A program made the position numbers and the translations under genes. Of a stretch of DNA of 64,000 bases, positions 43,480 through 55,431 are shown one piece after another; position 1 is the first letter of the stretch, and every line of letters starts with the position of its first letter. Source of the DNA: Typha latifolia (lineage: Eukaryota; Streptophyta; Magnoliopsida; Poales; Typhaceae); contig CM034113.1 of NCBI GenBank assembly GCA_019914945.1, positions 3,080,850 to 3,144,849 on the forward strand. The letters run 5' to 3'. The notes under the pieces are model-generated. The model was given only the letters and a program-made list of their open reading frames with translations. It did no database searches and was not told the DNA's origin.

Positions 43480-46400
43480 TTAGATCTTGATCTAATCGTT
43501 CTTGTTGGCCTAGTTGGTAACCTGATGTGACCTAGTGCTTGGAAGGGTCTAATTAGGCTAGGGCTAAGGCTTATGGTTGATTTTAACTCAATTTGGCTAA
43601 GGGGTGCGTCTCAATTTCAAGGGGTAAGTCTGTGCTAGCTGGCTGGATGGTGGAGGAACTGTAGGTAGGGTTATGCCAGGTGTCGGCTCATATATGGAGG
43701 AGGATGGAGCTTGGACATGGGTGGTACTCTCGGGTGGAGCTAGGGTGCGGGTACAATGGTGGGCTCAATTAGGTCGACTATGGCTGGTGATGGTGGATGG
43801 TGGCTGAGGGTTTCGATTTGGCCAGGTAAGGCAGAAGCAAGATGGTAAGGATGGTCACAAAGTGGGGCAAGTTAGGGGAGGTAGGATGGGTGTCGAGAGT
43901 AGTGTGGCTCTCAACTAGTTAGTGGACGCAAGGCTAAGGTGGTGACAGCTAGGATAAGGTTGATGGTGTTCTTGGGCAGTGGCAAGAGTTGTAGAGAGGG
44001 TGGTGGGCTACGGTGATAAGGTGGGTAAGGGTAAGGTGATGATCGAGTGAAAGAGGGCTCCTGGTGGGTGGTGGTTGTCTCAACTGGTTGGAAGCTAATG
44101 ACTACGTGGTGGCTAAGGATGGTGCTGATGATGGCTCTTGGACTGAATAGATATGGTCTTAGCTGAAGGTGGGATAGTGGTTAGAGGTAGCCACGTGAGG
44201 GCTAATGAAGAAGGGTAAGGGTAGCTGAGATAAGGAGGAGAGCTTGGCTAGATGGGAGTTGATGGCTAGGGTTAGGGTTAGGTTGAGAGATATTAAGGAG
44301 GAGGGAGAGTGAGGGAAGAGACCAGACTAACTAATATTCCTAACATGTCTTGACTAGTTGCATTCCATAATATCTATAAAAACTAGCCCACCTAAAACTG
44401 ACTCGACAAGCTAGTTGGCTTGGACTCAACTAGCATAAACCATAAAGTGGTTGTACTGAACCATATATGGACTCAAACTAATATATATAGCAAATGATTA
44501 ATTTGAAATACAATTAAGGAGTCGATTTAGACACGACTCAATTAACCCATAAAATTTGGCTAACTAAGACTCAGACTCCATTCATATCATTACATTCTAC
44601 CATGCTTCTACACACCTTGCCACAAAGTGAAAACTTAGGAAACCAAGTCGTGTGTGTAGTCCAACTCATCCATCCAAGTCGCCTCTCTCCTTGGAGTTGG
44701 CCTCATCAAGTTCCTTCAACAACATAATAGTAGTTGGTCTTGCACATTTGTGCCTCCAAACAAACTTTTAGTTCCTTAACTTGGGCATCTGTGAGACACC
44801 GTGTAAAAGGTCATGACTACTCTCAAAATGTCATGGGATCAGAGCTAGCCACAAGTGGCCGAGGCGATGGTTGGTCAAGGTAGCTCGAGGCAATGGTTGG
44901 TCGAGGTAGCTTTTTCATGTCCATCATTGTCCATGGTGGCTTCCCATTAGTCTTTGGAGCCTAAAGCTTCTCTTCCATCACCTGATTCGTGTGGAAGGTG
45001 TCTGGAAGAAAATTAGGCTACCTTCACCTCAACTTCGTCATCATAGGAGAGTCCTCTAATTAAGATACTCGGAAAGCAAAGTCTAGGCACTCTCGAACTC
45101 GATTCGGTACCCTCTCAAACTCCTCTTATTATGGGTAAAAGAATGGTCCATTTGGGCCAATATAAACTACTAGCAATGTCCTCCAAATGAAAAGAGGTTA
45201 GCAACATCTTGTGGTCTTTTAGTGTGCTCTGGTGCAAGAAAAACTATTCCGCATATAGACTCAATCAAGTGGGTCTTCATCGTTAAATTTAGGAAAATTC
45301 AGCCTCATAGTTAAACCATGAAACACTAGTCCATATGCGTTGTTACGTCCACTCTCCTCAGCCATGATAGGGCTCCTCTATTGCTCTCTGCTTTGGCCGC
45401 CATAGGTCTAGTTGCTCAGTCCACGAATCATGCATAGGATGGTGCAAGTACATATTTTTGTATTATCTGCTAATAGGTGCACTAGTTGTTGTTAGATCTA
45501 GTATGGGTAGTAATGGTGCATGTAGTAGTTTTCCTATGGATGGAATGATCACATATTTATTTCAAGATAATGTTGGAGGAGTAAGCATAGGACTGCGCAC
45601 CGGCATGGTTGCGACAATAATGATCAAAGATCAAATCACCGATCTATACCCATAATTTCATTCTTCATCTCGAGAAGAACGCGGGTGTTCTCCAAGATGG
45701 CCATATTCAACTCAATAAAGCTTATAGCTGTAAAGGAGTTGAGATGGGAGCCACGGGTGATTTGTATCTCCTTGTGGATAGCCCTCGATCAACCATGTTT
45801 CAATGTTAATTTAGATTTACAATGTCATTTCTTACAACCATGGAGTAGGTGGCAGGCATGCCCGAGAAAAGATGGCTCGGAATACCATTAATGCGACCTA
45901 ATATTTGGAGGAGATTTGTCTTGGGCTAGGGTCAACGACAAAAGGTGATTTGGGTTAGTTTGGGCTAGGGTGCAACATGTAGGCTAATTTGGCTAAGAGG
46001 TGTATCTTAGCTTTTGGGGATGAGTCCACAGAAGGGTGGTGGCCAACTAGTAGTGGAGAGACCCTAGGTAGGGTTAGTGCAGGTTTTGGCTCAGTTGTAG
46101 CAGAGGATAGGGCTCAAACATGGGTTGTGCTCTTGGGTGGAGCTAGGGCATGTCTAGAATGGTAGTCTTAGTTGATGCCCACTACGATTGGTAATGGTGA
46201 ATGGTGACTGAGGGCTTTTAGTCTTGCCAAGTAGAGCAAAAGTGAGATAGTGACAGTGGCAATGAGGTGGGGGCGATTAGGGGTGGTAGGATGGGGGCCG
46301 AGAGCAAATGTGGATCTCAACTAGATGTTGGGCATGAGATTAAGATGGTGGCATCTAGGAGGATGCCGATGGTGGTGGTCTTTGGCTGGAAGCTGGTGTT

Positions 46401-46920
46401 GTGAAGAAGGTGGTGGGCTATGATGATGAGATGGGCATGGCTAAGTATGATAGGAGTGGTGGTGGTCCTCCACTAATTAGAGGTTGATAACTAGATAGTA
46501 GCTAGGGATGGTGTTAGTGATGTCTCTTAGCCTAAATAGATATGATCTTGGCCAAAGTTAGGGATAGTGGTGAGAGGAAGCATGTGAAGACCAATGTGGA
46601 AGGGTACATGTAACCAAGATAAGAGGAGAGCTTGGCTAGATGGAAGTGGCCGACAATGAGGAAGGGGGTTGGCATCTGGGGTTTAGGATTAGGTTCAAAG
46701 GGAGGAAGGAGGGAGAGCAAAGAGAGATATACAAAAGAAAGAGACTAGGAAAACTAACTTTCACACCATGTCCTGCACTTTATAATATATAGAGGCTAAC
46801 CCGACTCATTCGGACGGACTAGCTGACTCAGTTAAGAACGGACTTGCATAAACAATAAAGTGGTTTGGACTAAATGATACATTTGAAGTAAGACTTACGT
46901 CCAAGTCAGAAATTAATTTG
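43480..46920 (-). mobile_element. Old LTR-retrotransposon J with diverged LTR pair
   Basis: Two direct copies of about 1 kb, at about 43480-44589 and 45890-46920, share many blocks (GGGTGGAGCTAGGG, GAGAGCTTGGCTAGATGG, TGGCTAGGGTTAGG-like text, AATAGATATG). They are interpreted as an LTR pair. On the minus strand the left one begins TGATATGAATGG after GAAGCATGGTAGAATG, which marks it as the 3' LTR. A TATA-like TATATATTATAAAG is at 46780-46793. The interior (44590-45889) has no readable gag or pol. Divergence is high, so it is among the oldest insertions here. Confidence 0.65.
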
Positions 46921-46989
46921 AGTAATTGAATTGTAAGAAATTACACTATGCAAGTACAATATCTAAAAAAATATGAAACTAAAAGGATT

Positions 46990-47880
46990 AGATCAATGAC
47001 GTCATGTTCTACGCTTTTCTTTTTCAAACTTTCTTCAAATTTAGACTCTCTCGATAAAATGGAGAATTAATACGAGAGAGATTAGGAGACTATTTGGATA
47101 ATTTTAATAGTTTGTTTATTATTTGGTTTTAAAATTCTTTTTATTGGTACCTATAAATAGGGTTATATGGCTTGTATCTTAGGCGTGCATTAAATTATTG
47201 AACATATTACTCTTTTTTTCTAGCTATTTCTTTTTCTCTTAGTCCAAGGCTTTGCTTTTGTCTCTTACTTCTTCCAATATGCCTCTCCTTGGTTTAACTA
47301 TCTCTATACCTCATACGATTCTTATTTTTTCTATTGTCACAGTTGTAGGTCAATCATAACCTTTAATCAACTCACATCCACAAGACACCACCACCATATA
47401 TGCCTAGTTACCACCTCCATCAACTACTCGTCCCCTGTTGCATCATCACCTCTACCCTACGACCAACCTCCACCACTAGTCACATCACTTAGCCTTAGCC
47501 ACGTTTCACCATCATTCGTATCAACTCTAGCCATCCATCTACGGTATCCAAAACGTAGATTATCCCATCTCCTAGCTAAGCCTTTCAACGACCTTCTCTT
47601 CATTCTAGAACCAACCCACAACCTCCTATAATCCGTGAAAGTTTCCCCTTAAGTCCTATCACAACAGCAAACCAAATCAACATTATTGTGATCACCTACC
47701 TATGTGGTTTCACACCCAAGTTCTTTGCTGAGAACTACTTCTAAAGACTCGTAGGAACCTACACAGCTTGATTGAATTGGGTGTGCACCCACCCTGATTG
47801 GTGTGCACCATCTTGATAGACAACAAGGAATCCTATTTGCTGTCTAAGGTAATCCATTTGTGATTTTTCACTGGGTTTCA
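46990..47880 (+). repeat. 5' LTR of Gypsy H (left border uncertain)
   Basis: A TATA-like CCTATAAATAGGG is at about 47150, followed by a pyrimidine-rich leader. The right end CACTGGGTTTCA at 47880 lies 5 bp before the first primer-binding site. I could not fix the left border. Confidence 0.55.
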
Positions 47881-47885
47881 TTAAT

Positions 47886-48019
47886 TGGTATCAAAGCTAG
47901 TTGGATCACACAACAAGTTAGTATCAGAGTTAGTTAGATCACATCAATTTGGTATTAGAACTAGTTGGATCACAATTGGTATTAGAGTTATTTGTGTTAT
48001 AATAAGTTTGTATCAAAGC
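47886..48019 (+). repeat. Five tandem primer-binding-site copies (Gypsy H)
   Basis: Copies are TGGTATCAAAGC (47886-47897), TAGTATCAGAGT (47919-47930), TGGTATTAGAAC (47950-47961), TGGTATTAGAGT (47977-47988) and TTGTATCAAAGC (48008-48019). Spacing is 27-33 bp. The first three are followed by an AGTTGGATCACA-type spacer. All deviate from TGGTATCAGAGC, as expected for an old element. Confidence 0.82.
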
Positions 48020-48033
48020 CATCATTCCTTGGC

Positions 48034-48189
48034 ATGCTCATAACTAGAGCCATATCCGCCAAGAGTCCAACCACAAGCGACTTAGATAGTAGGTTCATGA
48101 TGGCCATGATGAATTCTACCCTCATTGAGTTGAAAATGGTTTTTGAGGAAAACAACCGCATTCTTTGTGAAATGAGAAAAAATGGCTAG
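48034..48189 (+). pseudogene. Gypsy H gag N-terminal remnant
   Basis: The ATG at 48034 gives MLITRAISAKSP, then MAMMNSTLIELKMVFEENNR, similar in position and layout to the start of gag in element C. It ends at TAG 48187. An upstream in-frame ATG at 47992 lies inside the primer-binding-site array and is unlikely to be the start. Confidence 0.55.
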
Positions 48190-49211
48190 TCGCATGCCTA
48201 TTTGCAATTCTATTCAACCACATCCACCATTGTCTTGACATGGTGACATGACCTCTTGACCTACGAGACAATTATATGTGCGTTGCAACCTACACTAAAG
48301 TTGAAAGCAACCGGCACGACTAGGAGCAGATAATTCACTGTCACATAATTACATAATTTGGTGCATTATCTGAGGGATAAACACATCGATCCATGATAGC
48401 TAGATTCGAGGTTAGTAGAAGAGCCATAATATGGCCAAGGAGAGTTGAACTGTGGAGACACTTGCGGACCATGGATCCATGGTTGCATGTCAAGTCTGAT
48501 GATTAGATCACCAATCAAGGTTGTTGTGGGCACACATGTGCATATTTCTATTAGACAACCATATAAAGCATGTGGATGTTGTCATTGCACCCATAGGAGC
48601 ACTAACTACACCTCAACTTTGCTGCCTTTTGCTAGCCTTGGCTCTCAGCTAACGCGTGTGCCTACTAGCCAATGGGTTCACCCCCTTGCGTTCGAGCCCA
48701 AACCTTCAGCTCATTTGAGCCATGTAGTGACCCGAATTAGACTAGGGTCTCTAACATTCAGCTCAGCCATATACCCATCTTAGATGCCCCCACAAGCTAT
48801 GGGCTTGAGATCTAAACGGCTCAACCCAAGCCGCACGTGTGCACACTAAGCAATCACACTCCTATTTCACATATGAGCCTTGCTCATCCTAAGACTAGAG
48901 CAAAGACTTTGTTCAACCATTCTCTGGGCCTTCTTCATTGGACTCAACCACTTCATCACCTCTAATATGCCCCAGGTTCGATCAATCCAGCTTAGCTCAC
49001 ACGCATGTTTATTAGTTAACCAGATCATTCCTTAAATTTGGGTCTTGCCTAATGCCTAACATGAGCCCAGCCTTAATCTAACCCTTTTGAGGGTCTTTTC
49101 CATCCTCATCAACTACCTTACCTCTCTAAAATTGCAACCCATGGCTAAGAATGCGCCAAAGTCTTAAACAACCAACCTAGGCCCTAGCTAGTTTGCCCAC
49201 TCCTTGTTAGG
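48190..49211. other. Decayed retrotransposon interior, no readable gene
   Basis: Probably the rest of Gypsy H. The open frame at 48445-48783 has no recognisable domain. Nothing else is supported. Confidence 0.35.
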
Positions 49212-51520
49212 TATCTTACGAACCAAATCTGGATTGATTCATTTCCAAAAAAATTATAAAATTTCTAACGTGAATCTCAGATCTAATAACTTTGGAATGA
49301 AGTGATTTCAAGGTCGGGGTGAGAAAATATTAATGAAATAGTGCAAAAAGATTAAAATAGGCAAAAACGGGAATACCGACATTACAACTCGATCATAAGA
49401 GGGTGGCAGATGATTGTAGGATGGTGTAGGTCAACCGTAAGGGTGGGTAGCTCATGGAGGTAGATAGTGGATAAGGTTTGGAGATAAAATTAGGATTGCT
49501 ACATTAAATATACGTCTATTAAAATAAACAGCTATAATTAAAATAGTAAATGCAAAATAACCAATTGGCTAAACCAATATTTCTTTCATGATAATAAATA
49601 AATCATGACCACTCCTATTTATAGAAGTAGAGTCATAGCGGGTTGGATCCAATTCGCTCTACTGGGTTACATATGCGAATTATCTGCATTAATTTAAATT
49701 TTAAAGTAATAAGCAAAATTAATTAACTAGACTTAACTCGACTCAGCCTAACTGACTCAGCCCTTGTAGTTGGATCATATCAATCCACTACACTTCCGAC
49801 ACCTCGTACTCATATAGCCTTTTATCAATCAATCCTAGGCTTGGGTCATCTTCCTCCTCTCTTACTTGAGATCTAGTTTAGCTTATCCAATTTGGACTTT
49901 ATTAGAACTGCTAGTGAGAAGGCTTCCTCAGAAGTAATGGGCCTCAATGCCTTGACCTTAGCTTAAATGTTAGGCTTGAGCCCATTGATGAATGGGCTCT
50001 TTAGGGACATGTTTGATCAATTGATGACCCGATTGCAGATTTGTTCGAACTCTTTCTAGTAAGCTCAAACTATTTGTTCAGTGAGTCAGCTTAGTCAACA
50101 TTGTCTAGAAATCCTCATATTAGGTTGGACTGAATTGGGCACAGATCGCATTAGCAAAAACATACCGACTCGAATGGCCGAGTCTACTATGTAGACTAAT
50201 ACCATTTGATCACCATGCCCTTTAAGTGAAATGATGCAAGCTGGACCTTCTAGTGGTCAACGTACCATGGTATGTCAAAATTTGCTCCACTAGGTAGTTC
50301 TAGTTTAGGGCGTCTCCTCTAGAGAATTTTAGGAAATCAAGCCTGAGGGTCCGAGCTTGAATTCCCAAATATGGTCTATCTTAGTGAGCCGAGTGACCTC
50401 ATAGTAAATGTTGGTCACGTGGGTCATGAGCCCATGAGTCTGGCTTGCTTAGGCTAAGGTGCATGCAGGTCTACCTTGGCCAGTTGATGTGGCTCCATCG
50501 GGTCGTTCTACGAGTTATTTTCGAGCCCTAAGATATACTCATTAGTGATAAACTGATCTACGTGAGGTGGCCAAGCCAATTCATAAAGTTTAGTTAGCCT
50601 CGAGATTCGTGTGCATTATGGTGCAAATCAAGCCAATTCATAAACTCCTCTACCCATTGGCCTTAACCCTAACCCTAACCGTGACCCTAAGGTGGAATTT
50701 GTCTTTGGCCTAAGGGGGCCGCCATAGGCTATTGTAGCCTTAGTGGCAGCTGGGTAGGGTTCTTAGTGGATGGTAGTTGGTATTTGGCATATCCTCGTGA
50801 AGACTGGATGGCGCAGAATGGTGGTAGAGGATAAAAATTAAACTCATGCTTGATTTGCTATAGAGGCGGCCATAGCACATCACCGATGGTCCCATCACCT
50901 CCTGATGGTTGTAGTCGGCACCCAAGACCCCACTATAGTAGAGCTGCGATGACAAAGGCTCGAGGAAGCTACCTCGACGAGGTAGGGCGTGGGAACAACG
51001 AGAGCGAAGGTGGCCATCAAGTTTGAGCCTCTCGATGTTCTTTTATGGTGCATCTTGTGGCTTCCTTCGATAAATCCTTTAATGTCTCCACGTCTCGATT
51101 AGCACTTCCACCTACATATGTGAATTATCCACAATGGTGGTTGGTGGCTTCAAAGAAGCTTCCATAGGGATATGGATGAGTTTTGGTCCTCCATGATAGT
51201 AATCTCCCTTAGACTGACTTTGGATAGCATGTTCATCATTGACCGAGGAATGGGGCTCTAATACCACTATTATTTATAAGATTTGGACCGATCCGCTAGT
51301 ATAAAATTCTAAAATTTTTAAAAGTAGTATCCTCGCGAATCTGGGATCTAATAACTTTGGAGTGAATCCTAGGTTGGGATAAAAAAAATATTATTGAAAT
51401 AGTTGAGAAAGATCCCAACAAGGCAAAAACGGGAATACCAATGTTCTAATGATCGTTGGAGGGTGGCGGACAACCGTGACATGGTGAAGGTCAGCCATAA
51501 GAGTGGGTGGCTCAATATTT
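49212..51520 (-). mobile_element. Gypsy F1: LTR, gag remnant and truncated 5' LTR
   Basis: Order on the minus strand: truncated 5' LTR (51520-51270), primer-binding site TGGTATTAGAGC (51266-51255), gag remnant, then 3' LTR (49782-49212). The 3' LTR starts TGATATGATCC after a GGAAGTGTAGTGGAT polypurine-like motif. All of pol is deleted, so this is another internally deleted element. The two LTR parts match over AATCT.[G/A]GATCTAATAACTTTGGA and GGCAAAAACGGGAATACC. Confidence 0.75.
49900..51240 (-). pseudogene. Gypsy F1 gag remnant
   Basis: The likely start near 51240 gives MMNMLSKVSLREITIMEDQ, like the F2 gag start. Towards 50250-49900 broken frames give the capsid region: LASFHLKGM and KWY near 50240, EFEQICNRVIN near 50050, LKSPFINGLKPNI near 50000 and ITSEEAFSLA near 49930. 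Many frameshifts and stops. No zinc knuckle or protease was found. Confidence 0.65.
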
Positions 51521-51884
51521 TTAATAATAAGATACTTAACTGTTCAATTTTTATGTATAAAAGTAGAATTATTTTTTCTTAATAAAGTGCTTCACTTTTC
51601 AGTAATTTTCTTTTAATAAAAATGCTAAACTTTTACTTAGAAAAATGTTGATTTTACTTAGGAGATACACCGCTGAACACTAGACTAATCTAAAAGTAAA
51701 CATCAGCATTTTACTGATATTTAGAGTAAAACAGACTAATTTTTATATTAAGTTTGGAGTGCGGTCTATTTTAATAAATAAAATTTTGAAGAGCATTAGT
51801 TTAGTCAAAAACTTGCAAAATAGAACTATTTCCCTTATCCCCTATTCCACTGCTGAATCAGTTGTCCATTCCATATCTATTAAC
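51521..51884. other. AT-rich DNA between Gypsy F1 and receptor gene 2
   Basis: Nothing recognised. Confidence 0.45.
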
Positions 51885-52319
51885 AAATCTTAAACAACAC
51901 TATCATGAACTCGTTATCCGAAGATAAATGTAGCAAAAAATCAGTGTGAGTGTTTTCTACCGATTCATTCCATTTCAAACCCCAATAAAGCTCCTCTTCT
52001 CTAACCCATTCCCAATTGCTGCATTACTTTGACCCACCCCTCAATTTTCTTGGGTCACCCTCCTTTTTTCCCAGTTCCATCCCCACCTCCGCCCCTATCA
52101 TTTCCCGTGTCATGTCTTATTCGCCTGCACCCCCTACCTACGTATTATTCTTGGATTCTCTCCTCCCTGTCTCTAAGAACGTGACTCCCCTCTGTCCTCC
52201 TTGTTTGGTTCTTTCTTTTTGTCCATGAAGCCTTCCAACCCAAACCATTCCACCCTAATCCATCTTTAGCTCCCAAAGAAGAAAGAAGAAAGAGAACAAC
52301 CAAGAAAAGCTAGCTAGTA
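51885..52319 (+). promoter_or_regulatory. Duplicated 5' flank of LRR-RLK copy 2
   Basis: Counterpart of 31490-31915 (see that entry). Upstream of about 51885 the two copies differ completely: here Gypsy F1 is only about 360 bp away, so the two genes share only the proximal 400 bp or so of promoter. Confidence 0.55.
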
Positions 52320-55300
52320 ATGAGGCCAGTTACTCTCCTCCCTCTCCTCTTCTTCTTCTTTTTCTTCTTCCCTACTACTACTAGTGTCAACCTTCCAATG
52401 CCATTAAACGATGAAGTGCTGGGTCTAATCGTGTTCAAGTCCGCGTTGTCGGATCCGACCGGAGCTCTCTCGTCATGGACGGAATCGGATCCGACCCCAT
52501 GCGGGTGGGCTCACGTCGAGTGCGACCCGGCCACCAACCGCGTCCTCCGGCTCCCCTTGGACTCCCTCTCGCTCTCCGGGCCGCTCCCTCGCGGCCTCGA
52601 CCGCCTCGCCTCTCTCCATTCCCTCTCCCTCTCCCATAACAACCTCTCCGGCTCGCTCCCTCCCGGCCTCTCCCTCTTGCCTTCCCTCCGCTATCTAGAT
52701 CTCTCCTCCAACTCCTTCTCCGGTCCTCTCCCGGACGACATCTCCCTTCTTCCTGCGCTCCGCTCTTTAGATCTCTCCTCCAACACTTTCTCCGGCCCAC
52801 TTCCGGATTCTTTCCCTTCCTCTCTCCGCTTTCTAATGTTAGCCAACAACCGCTTCTCCGGACCATTGCCCTCTGCGTTATCACATTGCTCCTTCCTCCT
52901 ACATGTAAACCTTTCTAACAACCAACTCTCCGGCTCGCCGGACTTTTCCGCCTCCATTTGGCCGCTGACCCGTCTCCGCGTTCTTGACATCTCGCGTAAC
53001 GACTTCTCCGGTGCCGTCTCCGATGGCGTTAGCAGTCTGCATAACCTCAAGGTGCTGAACCTGAGCGGCAACCGATTCTTCGGTGCAGTCCCTGCCGGCG
53101 TCGGCCTCTGCCCGCATTTGAATAGCCTTGACATCAGCTCCAATTCATTTGAGGGACAGCTTCCCGATTCCGTCGGGTTTCTTAGTTCGCTTCTCTTCCT
53201 CTCCGCCTCTAACAACCGTCTCTACGGCGATCTCCCGTCGTGGATAGGCAACCTGACTGCATTGCAGCACCTCGATTTGTCGGGTAATAAGATTACTGGA
53301 AGCTTACCGTCTTCTCTTGGAGAGCTCAAGGATCTGAATTATCTAAATTTAGCGAACAATGTGCTCGTCGGAGCGATCCCCGACTCCGTCGCCGAGTGCT
53401 CGAATCTCGCCGAGCTGCATTTGAAAGGTAATGCGCTCAACGGGAGCATCCCGCAAGCTCTGTTCAACATTGCTATGGAAGTGCTCGATCTCTCGTCGAA
53501 CGAGCTGACCGGCACCATGCCGGCCCGCTCCGCGCGCCTGGCAGAGACGCTGCGGTGGTTAGACCTGTCGAGCAACCGAATAACAGGGACTATCCCGGAG
53601 GAGATGGCGCTCTACTTCAATCTGAGATACTTAAACTTGTCGCGGAATGACCTCCGGACGCAGCTGCCGCCGGAGCTTGGGCTGTTCCGAAACTTATCTG
53701 TGCTGGATCTCCGCAGCAGCGCACTCTACGGGCCGATCCCGGGTGATCTCTGCGATTCCGGTAGCCTCGCCGTGTTGCAATTGGATGGCAATTCTCTCAG
53801 CGGTCCTATCCCGGATGAGATTGGAAACTGCTCTTCTCTATACTTGCTGTAAGTCTTACTGCACCATTCATAATTGCAATTTCAATTGATGGAATCAAAT
53901 TGTTTAAGTGTAAACATGCATTGTTTGATCTTTTCATAGGAGCTTATCTCGGAATAGCTTGAGTGGCATGATTCCGGCGACAATGTCGCAATTGAAGAAG
54001 CTTGAGATCCTCAAGCTGGAGTACAATAACCTCACCGGTGAGATCCCACAGCAACTCGGCAGCCTAGACAATCTCTTGGCGGTGAACATATCTCACAATC
54101 GGCTCATCGGCCGGCTTCCAATCGGCGGCGCGTTCCAGAGCCTAGACCAGAGTGCATTAGAAGGCAACCTCGGTATCTGCAGTCCCCTCGTTACAGAGTC
54201 ATGTAAGATGAACGTCCCAAAACCACTCGTCCTCGATCCCAATGCTTACACCCACGGAAACGGCGACAACCGGGTCACCTTCTCGAGCCCCGCCATCTCC
54301 AGGCACAGGAAGTTCCTCAGCGTCTCGGCCATTGTAGCTATTTCTGCTGCTCTTGTTATAGTCCTAGGTGTTCTGCTCATCACGCTGCTTAACATGTCAG
54401 CTAGAAGAAGGATAGGACTATTCGAGAATGCATTGGAGAGCATTTGTTCAAGCTCGACGAGGTCCGGTTGCCCGGCCGTAGGAAAGATGGTGTTCTTTGG
54501 GCCAAGAAACAATTTGAGATCAGAGGATTTGGTCGGCGGAGCAGAGTCCCTACTGAGCAAAGCCACTGAGCTAGGCCGGGGAGTGTTCGGGACCGTCTAC
54601 AAGGCATCTGTCGGCGAAGGGGGAATCGTCAGTGTCAAAAAACTGCTCACTGCTAACATAATTCAATACCATGACGACTTCGATCGTGAGGTTAGGATAC
54701 TTGGGAAGGCGAGGCACCCAAACTTGCAGTCACTGAAGGGCTATTACTGGACTCCTGAATTGCAGCTACTGATATCAGATTACTCCCCCTTTGGAAGCTT
54801 GCATTCTAGACTCCACGACGACCGCGAATCAACGCCTCCTCTGACGTGGGCGGACCGGTTCAAGATCGCCCTTGGGACGGCCAAAGGCCTCGCCTACTTG
54901 CACCAGTCGTTCCGCCCGCCCATCATCCATTACAACGTTAAGCCGAGCAACATCCTCCTGGATGAGAATTGCAATCCGAAGATATCCGATTTCGGGTTGG
55001 CAAGGTTGCTGCCGAAGCTGGACAAGCATGTCATAAGCAGCCGGTTTCAGGGTGCCATGGGCTACGTCGCGCCGGAGCTCGCATGCCAGAGCTTGAGGAT
55101 TAATGAGAAGTGTGACATGTATGGATTTGGAGTCCTGATTCTAGAGCTCGTGACCGGAAGGAAGCCGGTGCAGTATGGAGAAGATGATGTTGTGATATTG
55201 ATTGACCAGGTGAAAGCTCTTCTTGAACAGGGGAATGCGTTAGATTGCGTCGACATTCGAATGGGGGAGTTCCCAGAGGATGAGGTACTGCCGGTACTGA

Positions 55301-55431
55301 AGCTGGGGCTCGTGTGCACGTCGCAGATACCTTCGAGTAGGCCAACGATGGCTGAGGTTGTTCAGATACTGGAGGTGATCAAGACACCAGTAATAGATAG
55401 GATGGAAGCTTCTGATACGAGTTACTACTAG
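52320..55431 (+). CDS. LRR receptor-like kinase copy 2 (At3g28040/PXC2-like, predicted pseudokinase)
   Basis: Two exons, 52320-53848 and 53940-55431, give 1006 aa. Architecture equals copy 1: signal peptide with poly-Phe core, LRR cap, about twenty LRRs, transmembrane helix (about 638-662), kinase domain. The Gly-rich loop GRGVFG is intact. The ATP-Lys sits in VSVKK (Lys743) where copy 1 has VAVKK. The catalytic loop is HYN (840-842) and DFG is kept (860-862), so it is also a predicted pseudokinase. Differences from copy 1 are scattered. The C-terminus reads RMEASDTSYY, four residues longer and probably ancestral, since copy 1 has an extra T at this point. Long antisense frames over exon 1 are composition shadows. 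Confidence 0.95.
53849..53939 (+). other. Intron of LRR-RLK copy 2
   Basis: 91 bp, GTAAGTCTTACTG to TTTTCATAG, phase identical to copy 1. Confidence 0.95.

Noticed and set aside
50650..50690. CCCTAACCCTAACC, and TTAGGGTTAGG near 44270, as interstitial telomere DNA
   Set aside because: Only two or three imperfect units, inside retrotransposon remnants; plant telomere repeats are usually CCCTAAA.
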